Of a DNA stretch of 64,000 nucleotides, positions 48,707 through 60,111 are shown piece after piece (the stretch's first letter is position 1; each line of letters starts with the position of its first letter). Both the position numbers and the translations under genes were made by a program. Below the pieces are notes generated by a model. It was not told the origin of the DNA. It worked only from the letters and a program-made list of their open reading frames with translations, and ran no database searches. The stretch spans positions 69,170-133,169 of the forward strand of contig JADGJC010000008.1 of NCBI GenBank assembly GCA_027596075.1, read 5' to 3'. This DNA comes from Rhizophlyctis rosea. Its lineage: Eukaryota; Chytridiomycota; Chytridiomycetes; Rhizophlyctidales; Rhizophlyctidaceae.

Positions 48707-51115
48707 ATGTCTTGGAGGGAACGAGCTTCCAGTGGTTCGCAACATCAATCCGAAAGGAACCCTGGTTCAGGGCGTCGGAACCGAAACCGCCCACCAGCAC
48801 GGCGTGGAAATTCCGGAAACCAACAGTCCGCTGGACGTGGGAACGACAACCTCTCAGATGGAGCATCCTCCTCTTCCCGAAGAGCCGACAGTCAACATTG
48901 GCAGCCGAAACGTGCCAGGAAAAGTGAAACAATCAGTACACATCCCACCCACTCGTCAATGTCGAGCGGAATGGGGTCATCCACTTCCACAGAGTCGCCG
49001 TCGCAGAGCGCAGACGGCGTGACGCAAATTCCAGGATATTTTTGGGTATGATTTTTGACCGATACAGTTGCAAATCTCAAATGCTGATTTTCGGCCGGTA
49101 ACTTCATCAGGACCCGGAAAAGAAGCGATATTTTAAGATCATGCCTGACAAAGCTGGACCGCAAAGTCACTCCTATACAACTTCTGCGCTGCGAGAGAAA
49201 AGAGAAACCGAGGAACGGGAACGCGTTAGGAAGACTCTGCAAAGCAATGAGGAGGCGGGAGTGAGTCGCTAAACATGCATTCTAATATGTCGAATGGGGA
49301 CTGATGCTGGCACTGTGTATAGCTCCTTCCCCGACGTCGACATGCCCCCCTCTTCACTGCACCATCCGCATCAATGCTACTGACCAATCGAGAGCTTGGA
49401 GTATCATCGCGGTCTCGCTCGAAAGACATTGCTGGAAGGTGAGCAGGTTCTGGAGCGTTGTTCTCAAGGCCGCTTTCATTGAAACTTTTGACAGGAAAAC
49501 GTGGGCAACAATGATAAAATACCTCCGGTACCGGTCTTCCATCCGGGATGCCGGTGGTCAGATAGTGGGCAACAACTTCGTTTTGGAGTCCGCACCGATT
49601 ACAGACTTTCAGGTATTGGATCTTGGTCATGTCAATTAAGTTGATCGCATGCTGACAATGGAACGCAGTTTCACCCATACTTAAATGAAGCATGCGTTGG
49701 ACGGACGGATGGCACCGTCAGACTTTTCAAGTTTGATTCGGATAATGAGGGACGGTACTCGCAGACGGAGTCATGTCTTGTAGGTCATGAGGACTCACAA
49801 GTCACTTCTCTGCATTACGGTGACTGTCATCATGTTAACACGGTGATGTAAGTAATTCCAGCGGCCTTCGCGTGGATCTCAGCTGACACGCAGTGTAGCA
49901 CGACATCGCTGGGTCGATCGAGACGTTCAGGTTCAGTGCAGGTGTACTCATATCGTTCTCATGAAGACTCGGCTGGGGACTGGTTGCGGATGAGCTCGTC
50001 GTATGATGTAGGTGAGGGCCATCTAAGTGATTTGTTTATCGTATTTGAGTTGCCCCTTCTCATCTGAGAAATCCACTAGATATGCAATGTTTTCGATTTC
50101 TGCCGAAGAAGACCAGCGTGTACACAAGCGCTTTCTGCCGGCAAAATGATGAATATGGGGGAAGGAATATCATTTCTATCGGTCCGTGAAATCTCTGCTT
50201 GCTTCCGTCGTTTGTTGACATGTTGCTCATTTGGGTGAACAGGTTGTAGAGGCAAATGTATGACCATTTCGAACTGGGAGCTTGGAATGGCGAATGTCCA
50301 GTCGTACCATATCGAAACCGAAAGCGACGTCTTAGCGCAAGATTTTGCGATGAAGGTATGCGTATATTGATTTTACTGACGACAAAATCCTCTTTGTTAA
50401 CACTGTCACAGGGCGGTCTCTCATGTAACGGATGTCGGGATGGCGGAATATATCTTTTTGACCTTAAATCTGCTCCACGATCCAAAAGCATCGGGTCGGA
50501 CTATATGGGCCATGAATCAGCGGTTTGCTGCTTGAAGGAGGTGGAAGGGCCTGGTGTGGGATCCAGATTGTTGTCAGCTGCGCTGGATGGCACGGTAGGG
50601 AAAGAAACGGGCTTGTCCTTCTACTTGATCAAGTGCTAACAGCACATGCAGATGTACATGTGGGATTTCAGATACACATCACAGCCATTGTTTGATTTGC
50701 CGGGTCAGGTGAACGAGTATACGCCGCTGAATCTTTGCATTAACGAGGAGAGGAGCCTGGCGATTGGAGGTGGGTTATCTGGCGAAAGGCTGTGGGCCGG
50801 CATTCGTTCCTCTGGAAGGATTCTCAACGATTGATTGATATAGCTGGTAAGGATCGGCGCTTGCGGGCATGGTCCTTAGAGACTGGCCAGCTCCTGATGG
50901 AGTCAGAACCACCACCGAACGTTGCCAGCGGCCCCACAATTGTACGATGGACCAATCTACAACCTGAAGGTCGGCTACCATTATCCAATAGCTTGACCGG
51001 AATCCAGCAACGAATGCAATCTATTAAAGATGATATGTGGAATGTGCGAACTAGAGGAGGGGTAGGGGTATGGGCGGTGTGTGGGACAGATATAGGTTGC
51101 TGGAATGTGCGATAA
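48707..51115 (+). CDS. DCAF4-like WD40-repeat protein
   Basis: Eleven exons: 48707–49045, 49111–49260, 49323–49438, 49495–49612, 49669–49847, 49899–50011, 50080–50181, 50243–50355, 50412–50594, 50652–50769, 50844–51115; 600 aa in frame. The first ~105 residues are a disordered Arg/Ser/Asn-rich tail. Then comes the signature QIPGYFWDPEKKRYFKIMP, which marks DCAF4, and basic helices (TSALREKRETEERERVRKTL). Diverged WD repeats follow (CVGRTDGTVRLFKF, CRDGGIYLFDLKS, LLSAALDGTMYMWDFRY, KDRRLRAWSLETGQ). DCAF4 is a substrate receptor of CUL4–DDB1 ubiquitin ligases. The first ~480 bases also carry overlapping ORFs, but this frame alone links to the later exons. Confidence 0.87.
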
Positions 51116-51368
51116 CAAAAAACCCAACCACTGAAAAAACGTCAAAAGTTGCCAGTGCAGCATATGCAGACACAACGAAGATGAATTAAATATGACAAGT
51201 ATTAGATACAAAGTGAGGGGGTTGGGTAATGTTTTTTCCGTTTACGATGAATGCCCAAATAAACCGCCTCCCGCCTTCTGCGTGCGATGGTTCCCCGTTT
51301 TCCCACGAACTTGCGAATATACAAAGTGACCGAACGATCCGAATTGTTTTTTGTTTTCTGTTTTTCTT
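51116..51368. other. Convergent 3' intergenic region
   Basis: 253 bases between DCAF4-like and Rlp24 stop codons; nothing recognised. Confidence 0.5.
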
Positions 51369-52216
51369 CTACGCCAACTCCATGTCGGTCCGCTCCTCCG
51401 TTTGCCCGATCTTCTGTTCCAAGAGCTTCTTTTTGAGTGTTGGACCTTCCACGAGCTCGATGTTTTGTTGAATTTGGGTGATGTTTTCGGCCCTCTCCTT
51501 TTCCTTCTTTCCGACCATCCTGTTGCGTAAGGAAATCAGTGAGACACTGGATTTGAGAAATGCAGGAAGCGGTAAATAAACTATACCTCTTCCTGTAGAA
51601 GACCCGCTCCCTCTTCGCCTTAATCTCTTGCACCCGCTTCATGGCCTTCAATGTTGTTGCCATAAGGTCACGGTCGTATCGGACAGGAATGTTGCGGCGC
51701 TTCTCGAATTCGAGGGTAGCGTCCTGTGGAGCAAAACAATGAATCGCGATTGTTCAATTGATTAGTTCGAGGAGGTATTTGTAGGGTCGCCGCAAAAGGA
51801 CTATTTTGCCGGAACGTATGAGGGTTGAAGAATAGATACGTACGATGGTCATTTCCTTTCCAGCGGCGTGACGGAAGGCCTTTGTCCACTTGACCTTTCG
51901 GGGGTTGCGCTTCATTTTAAAGTTTTTGTGACATTTTGACCGGCACTGTTGTTATGACAACGGAACATATATGAAAGCTGTTAGACGGCGTGCGTATGAT
52001 GGGAGGTAGCTGGATTGATATTTAGTGCCAAGTGACCGATACTCACAAATCTGAATGTCTAAAATAAGCCACCAAAAAGAGCGGGTTAAAACTTCGCAGT
52101 TTGAAAATTTCACAAAGCCGCAAAAATATCCTCACCTTGGAGTCATTGCGCACAAACATGATACCATGTCCCGGGTAACATGTGCTCGAACAGAAATAAC
52201 ACTTTTCTAACCGCAT
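51369..52216 (-). CDS. RLP24: Ribosome biogenesis protein Rlp24
   Basis: Five exons on the minus strand: 52216–52136, 52058–52047 (12 bases, encoding TFRF), 51945–51844, 51723–51587, 51519–51369; 160 aa. The zinc ribbon is [13 protein letters not shown] … [10 protein letters not shown]. The L24e-family body follows: [60 protein letters not shown]. The long C-terminal extension ([14 protein letters not shown]) recruits the AAA-ATPase Drg1 in yeast. That extension separates Rlp24 from L24 itself. Rlp24 occupies the L24 site on nuclear pre-60S particles and is exchanged in the cytoplasm. The 12-base exon is required for the conserved FRFCRSKCH motif. Confidence 0.95.
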
Positions 52217-52704
52217 CTTTCGTTCTGGCCGTTATTCGCAAGGGTGGGAAAATGAAAATGGAGGGGTGGAAGGGCGTTGAGGGTTTTGGAGCTTTCAAGG
52301 GCTGGGTTGGGGTGGCACTCCTCAAAATCAAAAAGAATGCAAATGTGGTGCGCAGCGGCGCAGCCTCGTTTGGAGACATAGATCGCGACTGTTCCACAAA
52401 CACGGGTGACTCCACTCGATTCGGTTGCAGTACATTCGATTACGTAAAGCTATCAGGCGGGCTGGGAATGTTCCATTTTGATGTCCAAGTTTGGTTCATC
52501 ATGGTTTGGATGTAGTCGTAACATCTTCAACCCAGCCCGATGCTTCGTGCGTTGATTGATTTCGTGACCATTTGACAGAATTTACTATTATTTACAATAT
52601 TGATATACATTCTTTGCAGTGCAATCCTAATTCAGCTGATCGTTCCATCACCATTACATGACCCCACTATCGATCGCAATGCCCATCCTGATGAACGCGC
52701 CCTC
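52217..52704. other. Intergenic stretch between Rlp24 and ankyrin gene
   Basis: 488 bases. The promoter of Rlp24 lies here. A plus-strand open frame (52180–52515) overlaps the Rlp24 start and is judged spurious. Confidence 0.5.
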
Positions 52705-53910
52705 CTACCACCGATGACGCCTCCTGTCCCCTCTATGTAAATCCCGCAACTCCCGCACTTTTGCAGTACTCACTCCCCTTCTGATCAACAACGTAATCAC
52801 TGCTTCATGCCTTTCAGACACAGCAGAGTTGATCGCCTCATCCATCCTTGCATGCACGTCCGCACCCGCATCCAGAAGCATCCTAGCTGCGGCAACATGC
52901 CCATTGCGCGCAGCAGTAATGAATGCCTCGTTGTCGAACGCTTGAGCGTCCGACCCCGCCACCAAGAGCAGCTTTACGGTGTAGGTCAAACCCCGCTGAG
53001 CAGCGGCGTTCAGAGGAGCTCCCTGTACGTCTGCTCCGGCGTTGATGAGGAGTGGGACGAGCACGGTTGTGCGCTGTGTGATTGTTTCGTAAAGGATGCT
53101 GGTAAGGACGGCACGGTCATAAGGTTTGACATTGAGCAAGGCTTGGACGATCTCAACCTCGTTGAGCGACACTGCGAGGTGAAGGATGGTTGGTTTGAGT
53201 CCTTCCAGCCATGAGATCCCCAGGTTGATGCCTTCAAGTCGGGGGAGTTGCTGTAGAGCGCCGTCGGTCGCCCCATTTTGCAGCAGGGTTTTCACGACGG
53301 CGGAGTGGCGTTGCCTGACGGCAAGATAAAGTGCTTCTCGTAGGGCCTTTTCTTTTGGGCATGGAACGGGGGTTTCTGGTTCTTCTTCGTCCGAATTGGA
53401 GGTGTCTGGGTTCGCTGGTGCTGGCTTGGAGTTGATTGTTGTGAGTAGGGGTTCAAGGATGGATAGGTCGCCCCTATGAGCAGCGTGGTGAAGAGCCCGA
53501 AACAAGCAGTCTTGAGAGACGTCCGGTAGATATGCGGTGAGGATCTCTGTATGCCAGTGCCTAAACGCCCATTGCCAGCACTGGTCCAAGCCCTTTTCGT
53601 GGTGTCGCCAGCCTGCTTCGGCCCACGCCACGTCGCGTAAGGTGATGAGCTTTGCGTATCCTTTGCAGGTGCGACGGAACTTGCGACTGGTGTAAGGACC
53701 GCTGAGACGCGCGACTTTGAGCATCATTTCGGCTGGTAGTGGGCTAGCCATCTTGAGAATGCTTGGCTTCGCAAATTGCTCAACGCAAGGTTGTTGAGAG
53801 ATGGTTGTGAATGATGTGGGACAGGTAGATGGGGTTCGCCCGTGCTTACTGCGCAATTGTGCAAGTCGCTGTGCGATATGAGTCACGATGACACCAATGG
53901 ATTTGATCAT
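52705..53910 (-). CDS. Ankyrin-repeat protein with F-box-like N-terminus
   Basis: A single exon of 401 aa; the ATG at 53910 is used, and an internal Met (MASPLPAEMMLKVARLSG) could be the true start. An F-box-like helix set (PLPAEMMLKVARLSGPYTSR … CKGYAKLITLRDVAWAEAGW) precedes ankyrin repeats: ALHHAAHRGDLSILEPLLTT, ALYLAVRQRHSAVVKTLLQN, ILHLAVSLNEVEIVQALL, PLNAAAQRGLTYTVKLLLVA, AFITAARNGHVAAARMLLDA, EAINSAVSERHEAVITLLIR. F-box/ankyrin proteins often recruit substrates to SCF ligases. A poly-acidic insert (SNSDEEEPETP) lies between repeats 1 and 2. The gene lacks introns, unlike most neighbours. Confidence 0.85.
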   Translation of the reverse strand: MIKSIGVIVTHIAQRLAQLRSKHGRTPSTCPTSFTTISQQPCVEQFAKPSILKMASPLPAEMMLKVARLSGPYTSRKFRRTCKGYAKLITLRDVAWAEAGWRHHEKGLDQCWQWAFRHWHTEILTAYLPDVSQDCLFRALHHAAHRGDLSILEPLLTTINSKPAPANPDTSNSDEEEPETPVPCPKEKALREALYLAVRQRHSAVVKTLLQNGATDGALQQLPRLEGINLGISWLEGLKPTILHLAVSLNEVEIVQALLNVKPYDRAVLTSILYETITQRTTVLVPLLINAGADVQGAPLNAAAQRGLTYTVKLLLVAGSDAQAFDNEAFITAARNGHVAAARMLLDAGADVHARMDEAINSAVSERHEAVITLLIRRGVSTAKVRELRDLHRGDRRRHRW

Positions 53911-54154
53911 CGGTGTGGCTGTGAACGCAGACAGTATGATGACGACAGACCCACGCGTCTTGTCAGCCTGAGGGAATCAATGTGAAGGGCTGGCTGCACC
54001 ACTTGCACCGGGGAGGTTGATGGCATGGATGGATGGTGCTGCTTATAAAAGAAGGGGATGTCCCTGCCGCAACCCTCCTTCCAATCAGAACTCAGCCTTT
54101 CAGCACATAACCGCAATCAATACCGCATAACAACAAAACCCGCCGTCTCACAAC
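53911..54154. promoter_or_regulatory. Divergent promoter, ankyrin / metallothionein-like
   Basis: 244 bases between ATGs. It holds the TATA box of the metallothionein-like gene and several CATGGATGG tracts. Confidence 0.45.
54044..54050 (+). promoter_or_regulatory. TATA box of metallothionein-like gene
   Basis: TATAAAA lies 105 bases before the ATG at 54155, with a CA-rich leader between. This is a classical TATA promoter, unusual for the window. Confidence 0.65.
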
Positions 54155-54523
54155 ATGTCCTCCAACACTCAAAACACCAACATCCAGCAATCATCCTACC
54201 CTCAACGGGCAAACCCCAGCCCCGAACAACAGCAACGCGTGGCGGGCGCCGGTGCATCTAGCAGGGCACACAACCCCCAAGAGTACGAAGCAAGGATGAA
54301 CAACACTGTCCACAACGAGGTGAGTTTGCTGGTCCTGCCTTGATGGTCGTAATGCGTAATGCAGCGGGCATCATACCGTTCGCGTTGTGTTCCTCGTCTA
54401 TATCGATTCACTCATGAAACATTATCTCAAATACGTTACCTTCTCTCCAAACAGGCGTGCAAATGTCACGGGTCTGGAAAGGGTTGCGACTGCAAGGACT
54501 CGTGCGTCTGCGGCCAATCGTAA
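54155..54523 (+). CDS. Metallothionein-like small Cys-rich protein
   Basis: Two exons, 54155–54319 and 54455–54523, phase 0, 77 aa. The first exon encodes a Cys-free, Asn/Gln/Ser-rich segment of 55 residues. The second encodes the short tail ACKCHGSGKGCDCKDSCVCG, with seven cysteines arranged as CxC, CxC, C and CxC. This is the arrangement of the metal-binding part of fungal copper or zinc metallothioneins, which bind Cu(I)/Zn(II)/Cd(II) in the cytosol. The split separates the Cys-free and Cys-rich halves exactly. No transport signal is visible. TATA promoter and leader suggest inducible expression. Alternative: a Cys-rich peptide with another role; function is inferred from cysteine pattern only. 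Confidence 0.78.
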
Positions 54524-55315
54524 AAGTCCATTTAAGTAGCAACATATACCGCTCAATGTAAATACACTATTCTTGTTCCCCGTCATATCATAACACCGAA
54601 TACTACTGTGTCTCCCTGCACTGTACCCAAAATTCTATTCTTGTTATGCATTTAGACTTCTGCCTCCCCAAAACGGCGAGAATCACATGCAATTTTCAGT
54701 CTAGATGGTGTCTTGTAACATGTCATGCTAATGACGGTACCTTGGTAGCTATTACCAATCTGGCCCGGTCCGTGCCGATCACTGCCGGATGGAGAAGCTC
54801 AACATGCGCGCAACCGCACATCATCTGAAACGTCCCTGCATAGCCATCATACAGTCTCCCGGTAATACTCGTTCAAGCTCAGAAATTTGATCCACCCCAA
54901 ATTTGTGGGACACTTTCACACTTTAACGGATTAATCATTTACTCCGTTCAGAGCACGAGTACTTCCCCTATCGCCATTTATCCTCCTACCTGCATGCGAC
55001 ACCTGTCTACTTAGATCGAGGTTGAGCTCTATCCCTGTTCTTCATTTCATATCCCCTATGAGGTTGGTGCGAAGGTGCCCCTTGAACCTGCAACAAAATC
55101 CCCTAATTGCGTCCAACAGGGAAGACGAGCCGAAGAAGTTGCAAATGTACCGTGATTGGATGCATGCTTCCCGTTGAGTTCGGTTCTTCACCGTGAGTGG
55201 TCCTCATTGGCTAAGAAGTCTTCACGATTACTACTTCCTATGACAAAACTCACTCGCTTCTTTTCCTTTCAATGATCCCAGAACACAACGTTGCCCTCCA
55301 ACATCGACATCATCC
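54524..55315. other. Intergenic stretch before mucin-SH3 gene
   Basis: About 790 bases, short ORFs only. The stretch just upstream of 55316 is C/A-rich (CAACATCGACATCATCC), as expected for a promoter and leader. Confidence 0.5.
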
Positions 55316-58300
55316 ATGGCACCTCACAATGATCACTCGCACCGCCTCAGCTCCACCCGAGGCCTCATTTCCTCGTTCCTGATCATCGTTGGGATTTCAA
55401 TGGCCCTGGCCAACGTATTGCCCATACTCGATCCGCAGCAGGAGCAGCAAACGTACCGCCGGCCGCAACGACCCACAACAGCACTGACAGTCCTTTGGCG
55501 CAACAATTCCGCTGACGTTGACATTGGAAGAATCCACAAACGGGCGGATAAGATGATGTGGGCCGTGGACAGAGGACAAAATGACGACGATGGAGGTGCT
55601 CCACTTCCCATCACTCGACCTTCATTAGGCCGACGAGCCAGGCAAAAGAGAACGACCACTGGTACTCGAAGTGCCACTCCTTCAGCTGCGCAAGTCGCTT
55701 CTAGCTCTAGCTCTCAAGGTATGCAAATATGGGTTTTATCCAGATGCTGCAACATTCTAACACCATCTGGACATCCCCACAGAGTCCACAACACCAATCA
55801 CGAACATCAGAGTTACTTCAACTGCTCTGTTAACGGCACCATCGGCCGAGCAAACTTCAGTCCCATTGGACACGTTCGCTGTCTTGACTTCACCACCAGA
55901 TGTTTCGGTTGCATCAAGTGCCGCAACCGCGAGTACGACTTTTTCTGCTGCAGAGGCTCAGGTCTCGCTTGCGCAAGGTTAGTTGTTGCACCCGTGCCTG
56001 TTTCAGCAGGTTTGCCTTGGCTATTTTGCAGGACCAGATATCTAATCGCAATCGTTTAGATGGAGGTGGAGGACGAGGAGGAGAAGGCGGGGGAGGAGGA
56101 GGAGGTGATGGTGGTTCATCGGGCGGTTCGCCTGGTGGTTCACAAGGCGGGGCAGGAGGAGGTTCATCGGGCGGTTCGCCGGGAGGTCCAACAGGTAGTC
56201 CATCAGGAGGTGGTTCAAGTCAACCCAGTCAAGGACAACCCAGTCAAGGACAACCCAGCCAAGGTCAGCCCAGTCAGGGACAGCCCAGTCAGGGACAACC
56301 TAGTCAACAGCAACCAAGTCAGCAACCTACTCAAGAACAACCCACAGAGCAACCGCCGAGTCAGCAGCAACCCACGGGAACACCTGACACTGTAGGATCT
56401 CCTCGATCGGATACAGCACCGCAGTCCCCTTCCACCGTAGTCCAAGATCCCAGTCCTGTATTGCCGACTGGCGTTGGGCCCATTATCACATCAGGTGCAG
56501 CTGAGTCTGTTCCTACGACGGACGTGGTTACACCATCTCCCATCACGACCTCATCTCCAACAACAACCTCGTCTCCTATTCCAGTGTCAAGGACGACGAG
56601 GACCCGTTCAACGACAACTACCACTCTTCCCGTCACCACTACAACCGAATCCCCAACGATTGTACCTTCTTCGTCAATATCCACGAATCCAACCACAACC
56701 ACAACCACGAGCCCAACTACAACCACCACCGGCCCAACTACAACCACCACGAGCCCAATTACAATCACTAGCCCGATTACAAGAACTTTCACAGATGTAC
56801 CCGTGCGAACGATTACATGCGCATCACGCTGCACCGAGACCATCACAACAGTGACAATGATCGGAGGCCGTCCCGCCACCGTCATTATACGTCCTCCACC
56901 CCGGCCTCCGGAGACCATCACCGTCTTTCATGAAGTCACCAGCCCGCCAGCGAGTATGACTCCATACATGACGACGTTAATTGAACCTGAGGGAGCAGAA
57001 GGCGATGGGGATACAATCACACAGTATTGGGAGGAAGTGTATCCCGATGGTGCGGTATACAAGACACCAATCTACTCGCCGAGGCAACACTCGTCGACGT
57101 CGGAAGGGGCGACTATTGGTGGGTCGGTGGGTGGTGCCGTGGGAGTTTTCTTGCTGGCAGGGGCAATGTTCGTGTTTTTCCGTGGTGGAGGCGGAAGGAG
57201 GGGGCGTACGCAACAGGGCGGGGAGACGGCGAGATTGGTTGGTGGTAATGGTAATGGGGGTAATGGGGGTACTGGTGGTGATGGTGGCAAAGCGGACAAG
57301 GCCCCGAGGCACTTACCCACGCCAGAGGGGTCCGGTGCGACGATTGTAGATATGAGCCAGAGTCAGAGTGGGTCGAGGCTTCATGCATCTGATGAAGCGA
57401 TCGCACCGGTTGTGGCGGGAGCGGCGGTGGGGATGGGACGTAGGAGTAGAGGGGATCCCGACCTTGACGACGTGGGTGATATCCGGCATGAACAACCTCG
57501 GCCTTCACTGGACGCTGTGTCTCCAATGGAAGGTGTTGGCGTTGCGAGCCGTCGGCCCCGTCCTCCGGCGTTAGCACAGCGAATGTCCGATGCAGGCCCG
57601 AGTCGCAGCAGTGAACAGGACGAGATCACCTCGTCCCGCGGTGCGTCGGCAGGCATCGGTCCACCTCCTCCAGTACGTCCTCGGCGCTTCACATTTGAGA
57701 ACCCACCCGCCTACGAAGAAGTGGAGAGCGCAAGAAACCTGGTTGCCGGTCTGCCGGACAACCTCCAATACGAACACGGGAGCGTTGTCATCCCCGCCTC
57801 CCTCATGGCCAGCTCAGCACCTCAGCCGCAACCCTCGTCCCCCACTTCCCGTACCGCTGCGTCTCCCATCAATGAGAAACTACAGCTTCCCGCTCGCACG
57901 GCTTCAACTCCCACCTATCCAACCCAGCAACCTCCCACCAGCCCCGAGTCCTCTTTCACCAGTCCAACCCAACAACTTCCCGCCCGTACCGCCTCGGCCC
58001 CAACACCGCAACGCCCTACCGCAACCCAACAAGACCTCGCAGCAACCATAACCCTCCCAGTCTACCGCGCAGTGTGGCGTTACGTCCCACAAGAAGAGGA
58101 CGAACTAGCCATGAACGTCGGCGATCGGATCATCGTCAAAAGGGAATATTCCGATGAATGGGGGCTTGCGATGAATTTGAGTCAGGATGGGACGGTGGGG
58201 ATGGCGCCTATGAGGAGGTTGGAGAGGATAGAGGATCCGGCCAGGGATCCTTGGTTGGCGGGGCAGAGGGGCAGGAATGTGGATTCGGGGGCTTCGTCGC

Positions 58301-58506
58301 AGGTTGTGGGTGGGCCGGTGGGGGATGAGAAGAGGGGTGGGAGAAGTGAAGGGGAGGCGGGTGTGGGGAATCGGCCGGGTTTGGCGGATCCGTTGGAGCC
58401 TGTTGTAAGGCAGCGGATGCCTTCGTCGCGGCCGATTAGGGAGCAGAATCGAGATGAAAAGGGAGGAGAAGGTGGGGAGGCTTCGGGGTCCAGGCCGCCC
58501 GGTTGA
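55316..58506 (+). CDS. Single-pass mucin-like protein with cytoplasmic SH3 domain
   Basis: Three exons, 55316–55718, 55783–55977, 56060–58506; 1014 aa. A signal peptide or anchor near the N-terminus (LISSFLIIVGISMALANVLP) opens the extracellular part. That part has Ser/Thr-rich stretches, a Gly-rich tract, tandem QPSQG units (56221–56310) and a long Thr/Pro mucin segment. A conserved-looking block with cysteines (VRTITCASRCTETITTVTMI) lies before a transmembrane helix (GGAVGVFLLAGAMFVFF, residues ~552–575). The cytoplasmic tail is Gly-, Ser- and Pro-rich and ends with an SH3 (residues ~865–925: YRAVWRYVPQEEDELAMNVG … GLAMNLSQDGTVGMAPMRRL). Membrane sensors such as Sho1 and the mucins Msb2/Hkr1 divide these features among proteins; here they are combined. 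Signalling or wall-sensing is an inference. Confidence 0.85.
56221..56310 (+). repeat. 15-base tandem repeat coding QPSQG
   Basis: Six consecutive 15-base units, the last ending in a Gln rather than Gly, encode QPSQG in the mucin-SH3 gene. Likely polymorphic between strains. Confidence 0.9.
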
Positions 58507-58962
58507 GGTTACAGCTTGTGTCTTGGAATGTACAACCGGAAGGGAAAGAGTTTGGAGGCATTGTAGCATAACGCATATTCTTGGCATCAGTACGCATCCA
58601 CCTGTAAATTTTGTTTGCAATTGTAAACATAGAAAACAGTCAAGTGCACTTTCAATCATTTTTTCCTCGCTGATTTGTTCGGGTTCACTCTTGAGAGGGC
58701 ACTCCACGAGCTCGTATCTTCGCAAAGAGATCAAATCATAGCCTCTCGAAAGACACTCTTCGTGCGCAAGATTGCGTACGATCACATCAAATTTAGTGGG
58801 TATATATGATTTTGACAGTGATCTTCCACTTCAAATGGGCGGAGAATCATCTTCGTAACACCAGCTTTTCCCGCCAAAATAATGGGACATACAAACTAGC
58901 CTTAGATGTGCATTTGCCTGCCTCTACTTCATTCACGGACCCAAGATGCCCCCTCCATGTAT
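58507..58962. other. Convergent 3' intergenic region
   Basis: 456 bases between convergent stops; nothing recognised. Confidence 0.5.
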
Positions 58963-60111
58963 CTACTTCTTCTGTGGACTCAAAATTCCTTCAAGTTGTG
59001 TCTGCAGGCATGGGTCGTAAGATGAAACGTGATAAGCAGCTGTTACTTCCTATAGTTCTGTAAACTCTTTCCTTACCTTCAGCTGCACATTCGTCTTCTT
59101 CAAGAACGCAATCTCCTCCGCATGCTTCCGCTCCTCCATCGACCGCCTCTCGCTTTCACGCTTCTCAATCGCTTCGCATTTTGCTTTCAATTCCAGCACG
59201 GTTTGCTCCAATTGTCGCTTTTCTTCCTCCAGTTCCTTGATCTGTCATCGTAATGATGTTCAAGTTTCGATGGGTTTTCATGCAAGACAGGAAAAGCAGT
59301 ATGGCAGAGCACTAACCCTGTTCTCCATGTCTGCTTTGCCCTGCTCCGCCATTAACGCTTTGCGCATGCCGAATGCTACACTACTTTCGTACAGTGTTTG
59401 GTATGCGGCTATTGACATGCGGATTTCGTCGCGCACTCGTAGGAGGAGGAGACCGCGTTCTTGGCAGCTGATGGTAACTTGGCGGATTAGCTCATCTGGT
59501 GCAGGAGGAAGTTTCGGTTAGCATTTGCTTGCGGGTATAGGCGTTCTCATGATCATACCGAAGCATTGACTGTATAGTTCACGACGGACGGGGCAGATGC
59601 CAGTCTCTCTTGCTTGGCGCTTTTGGAGCATATGATCAAGTTGTTCCTGCGCAAGCAGCGTAAGTTCCAAATGGGGCAATCTTATTGCACATATGTAGTA
59701 AGTGATGTACCTGCAAGTTGATCACATCCAATCGTGTTGCTGGCGTGCTGGATACTTTCTGGACCCATAGCTGCCCACTTTCTTCCCACTCTCTGCCCAT
59801 ATGTTCAGCATGAGTCACTTTGTATATTAGAACTCGAATCCTGTTCCATACAGCACCCCGATGACCCACCTTGGCGGAAGGATTGAGTTCAAGATGTCTT
59901 CAGTCTGTGTAGGGGTTTTTGCTCTGCCTTTATCATCAACAGGAGGAAGCTTCTTGGGGCCACCGGGCAACTTTTTATCTCCCAATCCGGGCACTCCCGC
60001 GCCAGGCGCTCCTTTCAATGGACCGGGAGCGCCCTTGAGGGGCCCTGTATCTGTTCGGGACACCAGGACGGGATTCTCATACTTGACTAGTGAATGCGAC
60101 GGCTGGATCAT
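58963..60111 (-). CDS. Axonemal inner-arm dynein light chain p28 (DNALI1 family)
   Basis: Six exons on the minus strand: 60111–59870, 59792–59711, 59646–59559, 59495–59317, 59241–59077, 59001–58963; 264 aa, normal for the family. It is highly conserved: HSLVKYENPVLVSR, TEDILNSILPPREWEESGQL, VSSTPATRLDVINLQEQLD, RQARETGICPVRRELYSQCF, DELIRQVTISCQERGLLLLR, AYQTLYESSVAFGMRKALMA, then a coiled coil (ECEEK-type, KHAEEIAFLKKTNVQLK). p28 is a light chain of single-headed inner-arm dyneins in cilia and flagella. It has no role outside the axoneme, so its intact presence marks a flagellated lifestyle stage (zoospores). A Pro/Gly/Lys repeat (GPLKGAPG) lies near the N-terminus. The divergent neighbour is the GPAT-like gene. 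Confidence 0.97.

Noticed and set aside
52180..52515. 111-aa plus-strand frame
   Set aside because: Overlaps the start of Rlp24 in antisense; no features.
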